Assembly (NCBI RefSeq): GCF_000314005.1
Contig: NZ_JH980292.1
Coordinates: 1,371,994-1,435,993, forward strand
Reading direction: 5' to 3'
Length of the DNA: 64,000 bases
Source of the DNA: Spirulina subsalsa PCC 9445
GTDB lineage: Bacteria; Cyanobacteriota; Cyanobacteriia; Cyanobacteriales; Spirulinaceae
Shown: piece after piece, positions 1-8,998 of the stretch
Layout of the letters: each line of letters opens with the position of its first letter
How positions within the stretch are numbered: position 1 is the stretch's first letter
Notes under the pieces: generated by a model
Databases searched by the model: none
What the model was told of the DNA's origin: nothing
The model's input: the letters and a program-made list of their open reading frames with translations, nothing else
Position numbers and translations under genes: made by a program

Positions 1-83
1 TTGTCAAGTTACTTTGTAAAATTCAGCATTTCTGCTGGCGAGAGTCTACCTGTGACCACTTTTCCTTCCCTTATAGTCTAAAC

Positions 84-2312
84 TTAACAAAGTCCGACCA
101 CCGATTCTTGCCCGTTAGAACTTTTAACATGAATTTGGGTTATTAGTAACCACGGATCTCCTGGTGATTTTCGATGGTAATTTTTACCATTAGGACAAAA
201 AGCATAGTCTCCTGTTCCATTTTGAGTTCGATATAGAGTACAGGTTTGATTCACTTCTGAAGTAGTGAATATATCTATATCACTTTGAAGACTATAGGGG
301 ACACTAGAAGGTGAGGTTGAATCAAAGCTATAAATCTCAGCACTACATTTTGATAAAGCACTAATTGCCTGTTCCCTAACAGTACCCGTTCCATGCTCTA
401 CAAGCATTGTTAAAACCTTGATCGCTGTTCCCTGATATCGTCCTAACTGTAGTAACGCTTGCGCTGCCGCTACAGCATTTTCTTGAATAGCCTTGGTAGC
501 ATCTTGTGGATCTGGCTTTTCCTGACTTGCTGCTTTTTTAAACGTCAAATAATCTTCTAAAGACTTGCGCAAGGAATAGCTTAAACGAGTCACTTGAGAA
601 CGGGGCGAAAAGTTCTGTAATCCTAGTTTAAACTCAACATCTTCAATCTCACTGAGGTCAAATTTTGCCCGGATCAGTTGATCAATTTCCCATTGAATCT
701 CTTCCCAATTTGCCCGCAGTTTCGGATAATCCGTCATGGTTTTTTTCCTCATAATAGGACGATGAAAAGCTGGAAATTCCCTAGAATCTTCAATAGCACC
801 CGCGAAAGTCTGGATTTCCCCTGTATCCTGAAGAAAGGCGATCGCCTTTTCCCCATCCACCAAACCCGCACCCGTTGCCCTATCGACACCTGGCCGCGCC
901 GGATAGCCCCCAGAAGCTGGGTTACAATACCCCTTGACAATATCCCGCGCCGTTTCCCGTAAAATTCGCCTAATCTCAGTTGGAGTCAGATTCGGTTGCA
1001 CTTGCCGCAATAAGGCACAAATCCCCGCCACTTGGGGAGTGGCTACGGACGTTCCACTAAAGGCCGCCCAACCATCTTGGGGGCAGGTTTTGTCCCCAAT
1101 GGCGGCATATTTGCGGTCAAGCTCACTGCCGGGGGGAACAGGTAACAGGATATAGTCGCCATAGGGAGCTTTCCCCACTAAACCACAGACATCCGGAACC
1201 TGACGCTGGGGATACACCGCACTAACAAAACCACTGGTTGCGTCACTGGCTTCTAACTCGGTTTCGGGGCAGTCTTGGGGATGCCAATAAACCCCCCCAA
1301 TGGCAATCACATCCGGATGTTGAGCGGGAAACCCCCAACCCCCATTTCCCGCCGCAAAAAGTACCACAATCCCCCGATGGACGGCATCGGCAACGGTGGC
1401 CGCCAATACCCGATCATGGGCGGAAAGTTGATCCCCCCGTAGGTTTGACCCCCAACTACAGGAGATAATCTGGGGATTGAGGGCAATGGCGCGTTTTAAT
1501 CCGGCGATACAGTTAACGTTTTTGCCCGGTTCGTTCTCTCGGACTACGATATTGGTTTTAATCATAGTCAGTTGAACATCGGGTGCGATCGCCAAAAGGT
1601 TAGCAGAAACCCCTGTACCGTGACCATTCTCGTCCTTCTGGGGTTCATCCGCCCCCGGACTGAGTAGCACATTCACCTGATAGTTTTGCTGCTCAAAATA
1701 GCGGTGTGCATACCATCCCGTGTCAACAATCACCACTCGGATTCCCTGCCCCCGGATGCCCTGTTCATGAACTCTCTGGACATTGAGGCCTCGTCGGAGA
1801 TCCTCTGGAATCCGGAGATAATCATGGCTAACGGCCGGGGGAAAGGGGGAGGGGGTTTGATACTGGAGATAGGTGAGAGGTTCGTTAATGGCAATGCCAT
1901 CTAAAACATCCTTTAAAGCAGGAGTTTTAGTGGTATCAATGCGCCCAAATTGTTTGGTGTCGAGGGTGTTGATAAAGTTAGAGGTGGTGATCACTCCGGG
2001 AGTATCCATCACAGGTCGCTCTAGGGAGATCAGGGAGGTATGGAGGGATTGCTCATAAACCTCCGCAGGGGCGGCAATGGTGAGGGAAAATGACCCCTCT
2101 TCTAAAACCTCAAACCCTAACTCAGATAGGCGTTGGCGGGCTGTTTCTAATGCGGTGCGATCGCCATAAAAATCCTCTACATTGTCCTGCGTGACCGCCT
2201 CAGCGCTAGAAAGCAAAGACTCCCCACTCTGAGAACGAATCACAGCCTCAGCATAAATCCTAGGTGGAAAGGGTTTAGACAAGAGCGCATCGGGAAGCTC
2301 GGCATCAGACAT
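84..2312 (-). CDS. Subtilisin-like (S8) serine protease with N-terminal prodomain-like region
   Basis: This 742-residue protein carries a full subtilisin triad: Asp197 in VVIVDTGW, His231 in NGHGTG and Ser422 in FSGTSVATP. The oxyanion Asn lies in AAGN at about 323. Residues 1-150 look like a propeptide or inhibitor-type segment. About 210 residues follow the catalytic domain and end in a Cys-containing stretch that I cannot assign. No signal peptide is visible, so the enzyme is either cytoplasmic or exported by an unrecognised route. The domain resembles the S8 proteases found in cyanobactin clusters, but no precursor peptide, cyclodehydratase or PatG gene lies nearby, so a role in peptide maturation is not supported. 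It starts with ATG and has no close partner gene. The family call is firm and the substrate is unknown. Confidence 0.9.
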   Translation of the reverse strand: MSDAELPDALLSKPFPPRIYAEAVIRSQSGESLLSSAEAVTQDNVEDFYGDRTALETARQRLSELGFEVLEEGSFSLTIAAPAEVYEQSLHTSLISLERPVMDTPGVITTSNFINTLDTKQFGRIDTTKTPALKDVLDGIAINEPLTYLQYQTPSPFPPAVSHDYLRIPEDLRRGLNVQRVHEQGIRGQGIRVVIVDTGWYAHRYFEQQNYQVNVLLSPGADEPQKDENGHGTGVSANLLAIAPDVQLTMIKTNIVVRENEPGKNVNCIAGLKRAIALNPQIISCSWGSNLRGDQLSAHDRVLAATVADAVHRGIVVLFAAGNGGWGFPAQHPDVIAIGGVYWHPQDCPETELEASDATSGFVSAVYPQRQVPDVCGLVGKAPYGDYILLPVPPGSELDRKYAAIGDKTCPQDGWAAFSGTSVATPQVAGICALLRQVQPNLTPTEIRRILRETARDIVKGYCNPASGGYPARPGVDRATGAGLVDGEKAIAFLQDTGEIQTFAGAIEDSREFPAFHRPIMRKKTMTDYPKLRANWEEIQWEIDQLIRAKFDLSEIEDVEFKLGLQNFSPRSQVTRLSYSLRKSLEDYLTFKKAASQEKPDPQDATKAIQENAVAAAQALLQLGRYQGTAIKVLTMLVEHGTGTVREQAISALSKCSAEIYSFDSTSPSSVPYSLQSDIDIFTTSEVNQTCTLYRTQNGTGDYAFCPNGKNYHRKSPGDPWLLITQIHVKSSNGQESVVGLC

Positions 2313-2457
2313 AGTATTTCACCAGCCTTAACACTTCCGGTTATAGTTATAAATACTTAGGATGTCACGGAATTGGATCAAAACTTCATAGTAGCGTTTA
2401 GTTTTCGTGACATCCTCCCGACACCGACCCTAGGGGTACGGTGCGGGCTTCCCCATA

Positions 2458-2556
2458 TCACTGGACAGCATACCAACCCGAAGCTTTTTTAACGATCTGA
2501 ACTTGTTTAACTACAAATCCATCAGGTATAGGGAGGTTTAACACGAATAGTAGCTT
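2458..2556 (-). pseudogene. TnpB fragment (internal region)
   Basis: An open frame of 32 codons inside mobile copy A contains PIPDGFVVKQVQIVKKASGW, which resembles the segment of IS1341-type TnpB proteins ahead of the RuvC core. It runs straight into the element's right end and stops at TGA. Neither the N-terminus nor the RuvC catalytic motifs remain, so it is a relic. Confidence 0.65.
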
Positions 2557-2678
2557 ATTGACATGAACCTATTATACAATATCTAGGGATAAATGGTCAC
2601 TCCCTAGTAAATGATTGTTGGTTAAGTTTCGGGGCATCGAACCCCTCAATTAACCGTCTTTCATCCCGACACTGACAT

Positions 2679-2736
2679 TTGCTACGCAACGCTTTGCTAC
2701 GCAACGCTTTGCGTTCACTTCGTGACGCTTCGCGAA
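2679..2736. repeat. Nested short palindromic repeat inside mobile copy A
   Basis: About 58 bp of repeated units (GCTACGCAACGCTTT occurs twice, followed by TTCACTTCGTGACGCTTCGC) interrupt the left end of copy A. The copy near 45.8 kb reads GTACGAATGTCAG across the same point without interruption. Units of this kind are common dispersed repeats in cyanobacteria. Confidence 0.6.
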
Positions 2737-2765
2737 CGTACAGTGCGGCGCTTCCCGACGATGAG

Positions 2766-3284
2766 CTAAATCCACTGTAAATAGTGCATCAACTGCGCCA
2801 CCTGCTCCCCCTTTAACCCTAAACGGCGCTGAAAATCCGCCAAATTCCGATAATTCCCACCCCTCACCCGCTCTTGTACAATCCGTTCCGCTAACGCCCC
2901 ATCCAATAGGGGAATCCGGGTTAACTCCTCCAACGGGGCTAGATTAGGATTACACCGTTGGGGACTCTCTAGACTGTCGTGATCATAAAAATAAAAGCCT
3001 AAAATCGGTTCGAGGGGGCGTAAACGAGCCACCGGGACACTTAAGGCCGCCGCAATATCATCTAAACACAAAAACTGAACCCCCATCGTCGTTAACTCCA
3101 CCAGCGTCCGCGCTTGGTGGATAGAAAGTCCGGGTAAACGTAACCAGTCGTCAATACTAGCCCGATTGACATCTAGGATAATCCCCAACTCCGCCGCGAT
3201 CGCCACCTCCTCCAACGACTGCAACCGATAATAGGGATCCCGCAATATTCTCCCCCGTTTCCCCCCCCGATTAAACCCCAACAC
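2766..3284 (-). CDS. Helix-hairpin-helix protein (ComEA-like HhH repeats)
   Basis: The 172-residue protein has two regions with the ComEA/HhH pattern: around 38-75 (INRASIDDWLRLPGLS-like spacing) and around 120-170 (NPNLAPLEELTRIPLLDG, then ADFQRRLGL). Such folds usually bind DNA non-specifically or mediate protein contacts. It starts with GTG, whose G is also the last base of the upstream gene's TAG stop (TAGTG), so the two genes are translationally coupled. Its own stop is a TAG formed at the junction with mobile copy A: the element contributes the G. The original C-terminus may therefore have been slightly different. No signal peptide is visible. The cellular role is unknown. Confidence 0.7.
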   Translation of the reverse strand: MLGFNRGGKRGRILRDPYYRLQSLEEVAIAAELGIILDVNRASIDDWLRLPGLSIHQARTLVELTTMGVQFLCLDDIAAALSVPVARLRPLEPILGFYFYDHDSLESPQRCNPNLAPLEELTRIPLLDGALAERIVQERVRGGNYRNLADFQRRLGLKGEQVAQLMHYLQWI

Positions 3285-3679
3285 TAAAGATGCTCCAACA
3301 ATTGACGGCGCTTTTGTTCAAACTCATATTCCGACAACAACCCCTCCTGACGCAACCCCTCCAACTGCCGCAACGCCTCCGCCACAGCCCCCACCCGTTC
3401 CGGTTGACTCCCCACCGTCACCCCCCCCAAACCCCCATTAAAACGCTGCTCAAACTCCTCCGACGGCAACAACAAATACCACACCGCCTCCACCGCACTC
3501 GCCACATGGGGAATCGGCGTAGCAAACAACAACAAATACACCACCCCCCAACCCGGTTGGCGCAAATAAAACTTATGTAACCCCACCAGAGGAACCACCA
3601 TCGGCATCACCGCCCCCACCAACGCCAACAACACCGCAACCTTTTGATTTCTGGGTTGTTGCCCAAGACTCTCTAACAC
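3284..3679 (-). CDS. Small membrane protein with TM2-like and SHOCT-like parts
   Basis: In this 131-residue protein two hydrophobic segments (about 14-35 and 45-60) flank a short loop containing GLHKFYLRQPGWG, the arrangement of TM2-domain proteins. The last 30 residues (LEGLRQEGLLSEYEFEQKRR) match the short C-terminal SHOCT pattern. It overlaps the helix-hairpin-helix gene by one base at its stop and probably forms a two-gene operon with it. The function of the family is poorly known. The domain calls are by eye. Confidence 0.7.
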   Translation of the reverse strand: MLESLGQQPRNQKVAVLLALVGAVMPMVVPLVGLHKFYLRQPGWGVVYLLLFATPIPHVASAVEAVWYLLLPSEEFEQRFNGGLGGVTVGSQPERVGAVAEALRQLEGLRQEGLLSEYEFEQKRRQLLEHL

Positions 3680-3847
3680 AGAAACCCCCTTATTTCTTCT
3701 GGCTTGCGACTCACACCTTCCCCCCCTTGACGGATACGGAAAACCGAATTGTCCCCAGACTTTGCTCTGCTTTAAAATATTCTCTAGAGAGACTCTTTAA
3801 AAAAAGTCATTCGGTAAACCCACTATAACAACCAACGCAGAGGAATC

Positions 3848-4165
3848 ATGGGATTTTTTGAATCCGAAGTTGTGCAACAAGAAGCCAAACAACTCTTTGA
3901 AGATTACCAGTCCTTGATCCAACTCGGCAGCGAGTACGGCAAATTTGACCGCGAGGGCAAAAAAATCTTCATTGAGCGGATGGAAGCCCTGATGGAACGC
4001 TACCGCATTTTCATGAAACGCTTTGAACTCTCCGAAGACTTCATGGCACAAATGACCGTTCAACAACTCAAAACCCAACTCGGTCAATTTGGCATCACCC
4101 CCCAACAAATGTTTGATCAAATGCACCTCACCCTAGAGCGCATGAAATCCGAAATTGAGCAATGA
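3848..4165 (+). CDS. DUF1825 family protein
   Basis: This 105-residue, soluble, mostly helical protein begins MGFFESEVVQQEAKQLFEDY, characteristic of the cyanobacterial DUF1825 family. It has no signal peptide or membrane segment. The ATG start follows the sequence GCAGAGGAATC, a plausible ribosome binding site. It is monocistronic: a strong hairpin follows the stop, and the next gene is convergent. The biochemical function is unknown to me. Confidence 0.85.
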   Translation: MGFFESEVVQQEAKQLFEDYQSLIQLGSEYGKFDREGKKIFIERMEALMERYRIFMKRFELSEDFMAQMTVQQLKTQLGQFGITPQQMFDQMHLTLERMKSEIEQ

Positions 4166-4166
4166 T

Positions 4167-4215
4167 AAAACCCGCCCCACAGAGCAGCCTTTTCTGCTCC
4201 GTTCTAGCGGGTTTT
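4167..4215. terminator. Bidirectional hairpin terminator between DUF1825 and the PBP gene
   Basis: AAAACCCGC pairs with GCGGGTTTT across an inner stem of GAGCAG and CTGCTC. A-rich and T-rich flanks allow termination in both directions between the two convergent genes. Confidence 0.8.
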
Positions 4216-4234
4216 CACTTTAACCCCCAGAATC

Positions 4235-6154
4235 CTACTGAGGACGACGGAATTGAGAAGCCGCCGGAAACTGCTTCACCGGCTCATTCCTCAGTGCTTC
4301 CAACATAAAATCACGCCAAATCGGTGCCGCATAACCGCCCCCCGTTACCCCTTTCCCCAAAGGACGGAAATTATCGTTACCAATCCAGACCGCCGTCGAG
4401 AGTTGGGGAACATAGCCCACAAACCACACATCCCGCTCGGCGGAAGTTGTTCCGGTTTTCCCGGCGGCTGGGCGGCCAATATTCGCCGCCGTCCCCGTTC
4501 CCCCTTCAATGACTCCCTTTAAGACAGCATTCAAAGAAGCTGTTGCCCAAGGATCTAACACTAATTGGGGATTAGGCGTATTATCTAAAATCACATTACC
4601 CCGGCTATCCGTCACCCGTACCATAATCGTGGGTTCTGAGTGCCAGCCTGTACTGGCAAAAGTGGCATAAGACCCCGCCATTTCCAAGGGAGTGACCCCA
4701 ATCGCCCCCAGAGGCAGAGAAACCACCGGATCCAAGGGGCTTTTAATGCCCAAGGTACGACAAACTTCAATCACATTCTTCAAGCCCACCATTTGACCCA
4801 ACTTCACCGCCGGGACGTTGCGAGATTGGATCAAAGAATCCCGTAAGCTCATCGGTCCAGCAAAACCACCGCCGTAGTTTCTCGGGGAATAGTAAGCCGC
4901 ACCATCCCGATAACGAACTGGACTATCATCTACTACAGAATAAGGAGTAAACTTGCCACTGGCAAAAGCCGCATAGTACACATAGGGCTTAAAGGCCGAC
5001 CCCGGCTGACGCAGAGACTGAATCGCCCGGTTAAACTGACTTTCCCGGTAGTTCACCCCCCCGACCAATGCTTTGACAAAGTGGGTGCGAGGGTCTACAG
5101 CCACCAAAGCCACTTGGTCGGCATAGAGTCCACGACCTCTTAAACGACGGTGAGCGGTGGCGACCTTTTCCTCCGCCATTTTCTGAAAGTTGTAGTCTAC
5201 TGTCGTTTGAACCCGCATTCCCCCTTGTAAAACTGCATCTTGACCAAAGCGCTGCTGAAGTTCACTAATCACCGCTTCTGTCACATAGGGCAGTTCACTG
5301 GCTTTCCAAGCCGTGGGACGACTCACTAACAAGGGTTCGGCTCGGGCGGCGGTTTCTTCTTCCGGGGTAATCCAGCCCAATTCCCGCATCCGGGTTAAAA
5401 CCATCCCTTGACGGCGTTTGGTTTCCTTATAGTTAATAAAGGGGCTGTAATCTTCTGGGGCTTGAATTAACCCCGCCATAACGGCCGCTTCAGCCAGGTT
5501 AATCTCTGAGGCGGATTTCCCGAAGAAACTCTGGGCGGCCGTTTCTGCACCGTAACTGTTATGACCCCAATAGATGGTATTGAGGTACATTTCTAGAATT
5601 TGGTCTTTGGTAAAAATCTGTTCGACCCGAATGGCTAAGACCGCTTCTGCCAGTTTCCGGCTGACGGTTCTTTCCCGGGAGAGAAAGAGGTTTTTCACCA
5701 ACTGCATGGTGATCGTTGACCCCCCTTCTACAACCGAACCTTGCCGCCAGTTGGCCACTAATGCCCGGGCAATACTGTTCGGGTTGATTCCTTCATGAAC
5801 ATAAAAATGACTGTCTTCAATCGCTAAAACAGCACGCTTGAGTTCAGGTGAGATTTCATCGAGTTTAACCACACTTCGGTTATACTCGCCGTGCAGACTG
5901 TCTAGTAACTTGCCTTTAATATCGTAAATATAGGTGGTTTCGGTGGGAACATAATTCCGAAGCACCCTCACATCGGGTAAATTCCGAAAACTGACCGCTA
6001 GCCCCACGAGGCCGCCTGCCACAATTGAACTGGTCAGCATGGTGATCCCAATTAATGTCCCTCCAGCCACTTTGGCTGTGCCTAGGGCAAAGTCTAGGCC
6101 AGGAGTTCTAGGGATTCGTTTTTCTGGTTTTTGTCGAACAGTGCTGGTCGCCAC
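4235..6154 (-). CDS. Class A penicillin-binding protein (PBP1A family)
   Basis: This 639-residue bifunctional peptidoglycan synthase is anchored by an N-terminal membrane segment at about 28-55. The GT51 glycosyltransferase shows catalytic Glu113 in AIEDSHF and the GGSTITMQLVKNL motif at about 144-156. The transpeptidase has Ser386 in SAFK, SRN at 444-446 and KTGT at 566-569, so both activities look intact. The start is GTG, preceded by GAGGAAG at good spacing. The C-terminus is short after the transpeptidase. It faces DUF1825 across a shared terminator and is divergent from tyrS. Confidence 0.95.
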   Translation of the reverse strand: MATSTVRQKPEKRIPRTPGLDFALGTAKVAGGTLIGITMLTSSIVAGGLVGLAVSFRNLPDVRVLRNYVPTETTYIYDIKGKLLDSLHGEYNRSVVKLDEISPELKRAVLAIEDSHFYVHEGINPNSIARALVANWRQGSVVEGGSTITMQLVKNLFLSRERTVSRKLAEAVLAIRVEQIFTKDQILEMYLNTIYWGHNSYGAETAAQSFFGKSASEINLAEAAVMAGLIQAPEDYSPFINYKETKRRQGMVLTRMRELGWITPEEETAARAEPLLVSRPTAWKASELPYVTEAVISELQQRFGQDAVLQGGMRVQTTVDYNFQKMAEEKVATAHRRLRGRGLYADQVALVAVDPRTHFVKALVGGVNYRESQFNRAIQSLRQPGSAFKPYVYYAAFASGKFTPYSVVDDSPVRYRDGAAYYSPRNYGGGFAGPMSLRDSLIQSRNVPAVKLGQMVGLKNVIEVCRTLGIKSPLDPVVSLPLGAIGVTPLEMAGSYATFASTGWHSEPTIMVRVTDSRGNVILDNTPNPQLVLDPWATASLNAVLKGVIEGGTGTAANIGRPAAGKTGTTSAERDVWFVGYVPQLSTAVWIGNDNFRPLGKGVTGGGYAAPIWRDFMLEALRNEPVKQFPAASQFRRPQ

Positions 6155-6455
6155 GGTGATTTCACTTCCTCACTCAAAAAAAAGATTAAACGCTCTGAGG
6201 AGAGACAGAACTTTACAATTGGTCTAGGCAGTTATCTATGAAAGTTTAGCTTATTGTTAAACAATCTTGGGTCAGAGAGCATTTTTTATATTGTGCCAAT
6301 TTAACAAATTTAGGCTGGGACAATATGGTTTAAATGTACCATTATTGGGCTGGGTGTTTTTGACACTATATAATACGAACCGCAACAATTTATGATCAAG
6401 GGGGGGAATTTTAATCCTCTCGGCTTGAATTGGGACTTTTAGACTGTACATTAAC

Positions 6456-7679
6456 ATGACATTGGATTTTTTGACTTCAGACCTGAATTGGCTAGAACGG
6501 GGAACCCATGAAATTTTCCCCAATCAGCCCAATTCTGGGGAAATTGAGGAAAATTTAGCTTTATTCCTAAGTAAAGTTGATCGGCCATTGCGGGTCAAGT
6601 TGGGAATTGACCCCACGGGGGCGGATCTCCATTTAGGACATAGTATTCCTTTCCGCAAGTTAAGAGCGTTTCAGGACGCAGGTCATACCGCCGTGGTTAT
6701 TATTGGAGATTTTACCGCACAGATTGGGGATCCGACAGGAAAATCTGAGGTGCGCCGCCAGTTAACACCAGAGGAAGTCAAGGCTAATGCTCAGACCTAT
6801 TTAGACCAATTGCGTCCGGTGTTGGATTTTGAGACGGCGGGACGGCTGGAAATTCGCTATAACTCGGAGTGGCTGGGGGGTTTGGATCTCAAGGAGATTA
6901 TTGGACTGTTGGCTCAGATGACGGTGGGGCAAATGTTGGCAAAGGAGGGATTTTCAGAACGCTATGCTCAGGAAAATCCAATTTATCTCCATGAGTTTCT
7001 CTATCCGTTGATGCAGGGCTATGATTCGGTGGCGGTGCAGGCGGATGTGGAGTTGGGGGGAACGGATCAGAAGTTTAATCTTTTGGTGGGTCGGGATCTT
7101 CAGCGCCATTTTGGCCAGAAACCGCAGTTTTGCCTGTTGTTGCCGTTGTTGCTGGGCTTTGATGGGGTGAATAAGATGTCGAAGTCCCTCAATAATTATG
7201 TGGGGCTGACGGAAGATGCACTCACGATGTACTCGAAGCTAGAAAAAACGCCGGATGCTTTGTTGCCAGATTATTTCACGCTGTTGACGAAGTTAGATAT
7301 TGCCCAGTTGCCGGAGAATCCGAGGGAGCAACAAAAGTTGCTGGCGCTGGAGGTGGTGGCGCAATATCACGGTCGGGAGGCGGCACAGAAGGCACAGGAG
7401 GCGGCGCAAACGCTGGTCAAGGGACGGGCGCAGGAGGCGGAAGCGGTGCCGGAATATTCTCTGGCGGGGGTGGAATTCCCGGCGAAGTTGTTCTATATCT
7501 TGGGAGCAAGTGGGCTGTGTAAGAGTAGTGGGGAGGGCCGCCGACAAATTCAAGGGGGGGCGGTGCGTTTGGATGGGGAGAAGGTGACGGAGGTAGATGT
7601 GGAGTTCTCTGGGTCGGAGGATTTACAGGGGAAGGTGTTACAGGTGGGTAAGAAAAAGTTTGTTCGTCTGATTGTCTAG
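6456..7679 (+). CDS. tyrS: Tyrosyl-tRNA synthetase
   Basis: This 407-residue class I aminoacyl-tRNA synthetase charges tRNA-Tyr. It has the HIGH-type motif HLGH at 59-62 within [14 protein letters not shown] and KMSKS at 240-244. An S4-type RNA-binding domain occupies roughly 345-407. Length and motif order match full-length bacterial TyrRS. The pyrF gene starts 17 bp after its stop and a third gene overlaps pyrF, suggesting a three-gene transcript. No leader structure of the T-box kind is visible upstream. Confidence 0.96.
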   Translation: MTLDFLTSDLNWLERGTHEIFPNQPNSGEIEENLALFLSKVDRPLRVKLGIDPTGADLHLGHSIPFRKLRAFQDAGHTAVVIIGDFTAQIGDPTGKSEVRRQLTPEEVKANAQTYLDQLRPVLDFETAGRLEIRYNSEWLGGLDLKEIIGLLAQMTVGQMLAKEGFSERYAQENPIYLHEFLYPLMQGYDSVAVQADVELGGTDQKFNLLVGRDLQRHFGQKPQFCLLLPLLLGFDGVNKMSKSLNNYVGLTEDALTMYSKLEKTPDALLPDYFTLLTKLDIAQLPENPREQQKLLALEVVAQYHGREAAQKAQEAAQTLVKGRAQEAEAVPEYSLAGVEFPAKLFYILGASGLCKSSGEGRRQIQGGAVRLDGEKVTEVDVEFSGSEDLQGKVLQVGKKKFVRLIV

Positions 7680-7696
7680 TTTTAATTTAAGTTCTC

Positions 7697-8398
7697 ATGT
7701 CTCCAAGTGACCGGATTATTGTGCCTTTAGATGTGCCGACGGTGGAGGGTGCGATCGCCCTTCTGGATAAACTGCCCGAGGTCACATTCTGGAAGGTCGG
7801 CCTTCAATTGTTTATTGCCGCCGGGGTGGAAATCCTAGACCTGCTCACACAACGGCAAAAACGCATTTTTTTAGACCTCAAACTCCACGACATCCCCAAC
7901 ACTGTGGCCGGGGGGGTGGCCTCTGCCACGACTCACGGGGTCGATTTACTCACCCTCCACGCCACCGCCGGACGCGCCGCGCTGACGGCGGCCGCCCAAG
8001 CGGTGGGGGTGCATCCCCGGCCGAAACTGCTTGCTATTACCCTTTTAACCAGCCTAAACGCCCGTGATTTAGCCTTTGACCTCAAAATTCCCCTCGAACT
8101 GCCGGAATATGTCTTACAGATGGCATTACTGGCGAGGGAGTCGGGGATTGATGGGGCGGTTTGTTCCCCCCAAGAGGTGGCACAGTTGCGGGAGTTGTGC
8201 GGGTCGGATTTTTTGTTGGTCTGTCCGGGGGTGCGCCCCACTTGGGCGGAAGCGGGAGATCAGCGGCGGGTGATGACTCCCCGTGCCGCCCTAGACGCGG
8301 GGGCGGATTATTTGGTGATTGGTCGTCCCATTACGGCCGCGTTAGACCCGGTGGCGGCTTGGCACAGATTGGTTGAGGAGGTGGCACAGGGTTCATGA
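7697..8398 (+). CDS. pyrF: Orotidine 5'-phosphate decarboxylase
   Basis: The enzyme converts OMP to UMP, the last step of de novo pyrimidine synthesis. The 233-residue TIM-barrel protein carries the signature [10 protein letters not shown], with the catalytic Asp60, Lys62 and Asp65 array. The phosphate-binding end appears as LVIGRPIT near residue 210. The gene lies directly downstream of tyrS, and its TGA stop overlaps the ATG of the next gene (ATGA), indicating translational coupling. Confidence 0.96.
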   Translation: MSPSDRIIVPLDVPTVEGAIALLDKLPEVTFWKVGLQLFIAAGVEILDLLTQRQKRIFLDLKLHDIPNTVAGGVASATTHGVDLLTLHATAGRAALTAAAQAVGVHPRPKLLAITLLTSLNARDLAFDLKIPLELPEYVLQMALLARESGIDGAVCSPQEVAQLRELCGSDFLLVCPGVRPTWAEAGDQRRVMTPRAALDAGADYLVIGRPITAALDPVAAWHRLVEEVAQGS

Positions 8399-8925
8399 AT
8401 AGAGGGTTTTGGGGGTTCGGTGTGGTCTTGCTCACCCTTTGGGGTGGGGTGGTTCCGGGGGTGGCTCAACCCGCCCGTTATCGTTGCCCAACGGAACTTG
8501 AGCCTTTGGTGGAGTTAATGTTACGGGACTTACCGAGTTATGCCAACCGGGTGATCAGTCGTTCCCGGATTTTGTCGGGTCAGGATAGCCGCACATCGGT
8601 TATTTTGGCAGGTCGCCCGGAGTTTGACCCTTTAAGTTTGGGTTTCGGACAACCTCCCCCTCCCCCTAGGGCTGACCCTCAACAGGTTTTTTTCACGACG
8701 TTAGAACGCCAATACTATCGGGATCGGATGGTGGAGCGTCAGAATTTTTACTGGTTATTTTTGACGAAAACGCCCAGTGGGTGGCGGGTGGCGACGTTGC
8801 TCACTCGTTTGGGGACGACTTCGGAGAAGGATCCTACACCCCCTCGGGAGAGTCATGAGGGAATTATGGGTCAAGCGGTGGCGTTGTGGTTGCGGGATTG
8901 TCGCGCTGGGGCGGTCAGACCTTAA
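8395..8925 (+). CDS. Predicted secreted protein of unknown function
   Basis: The protein has 176 residues and a clear signal peptide: hydrophobic [17 protein letters not shown] followed by AQP, with cleavage likely near residue 24. The mature part has a conserved-looking two-Cys layout (Cys31 in YRCPTELEP and a Cys in LRDCRAG near the end) that could form a disulphide. I do not recognise a Pfam-type domain with confidence. The ATG overlaps the pyrF stop codon, so it is coexpressed with tyrS-pyrF. Confidence 0.75.
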   Translation: MNRGFWGFGVVLLTLWGGVVPGVAQPARYRCPTELEPLVELMLRDLPSYANRVISRSRILSGQDSRTSVILAGRPEFDPLSLGFGQPPPPPRADPQQVFFTTLERQYYRDRMVERQNFYWLFLTKTPSGWRVATLLTRLGTTSEKDPTPPRESHEGIMGQAVALWLRDCRAGAVRP

Positions 8926-8930
8926 AGGGA

Positions 8931-8998
8931 ATAGGGAATAATTCTTGATTCCTCGTCTCCCGATTCCCGACTCCTGACTCCCCATTTCCCGTTCCCTA
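8931..8998. repeat. STRR-like heptamer repeat tract
   Basis: Short G/C-rich heptamer-type units (TCCCGAT, TCCCGAC, TCCTGAC, TCCCCAT, TCCCGTT) fill the gap between two convergent genes. Similar tracts recur near 31.6, 41.8 and 54.4 kb. Confidence 0.65.

Larger units (their letters stand above)
2407..2766 (-). mobile_element. IS200/IS605-type tnpB element, internal deletion derivative (copy A)
   Basis: This is one of three elements in the window with the same two ends. Read on the minus strand, the left end begins GCTCATCGTCGGGAAGC next to a TTTA flank. The right end contains GGGAAGCCCGCACC and stops at AGGATGTCAC. Copy A keeps about 100 bp of left end shared with the copy near 45.8 kb, a 32-codon internal piece of tnpB, and the right end. 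It has no transposase gene and could move only in trans. Its left end abuts the stop codon of the helix-hairpin-helix gene. The assignment rests on the shared ends and tnpB fragments, not on a database match. Confidence 0.75.

Noticed and set aside
84..2312. Cyanobactin biosynthesis, suggested by the S8 protease
   Set aside because: No precursor peptide, cyclodehydratase or second protease is present around it.
3290..3580. A plus-strand frame over the TM2/SHOCT gene
   Set aside because: Low-complexity Gln/Pro/His/Leu translation, the usual shadow of a G/C-skewed real gene on the other strand.
6272..6523. A minus-strand frame in the PBP-tyrS gap
   Set aside because: It runs into tyrS, has no family match and spans what must be the promoter region.
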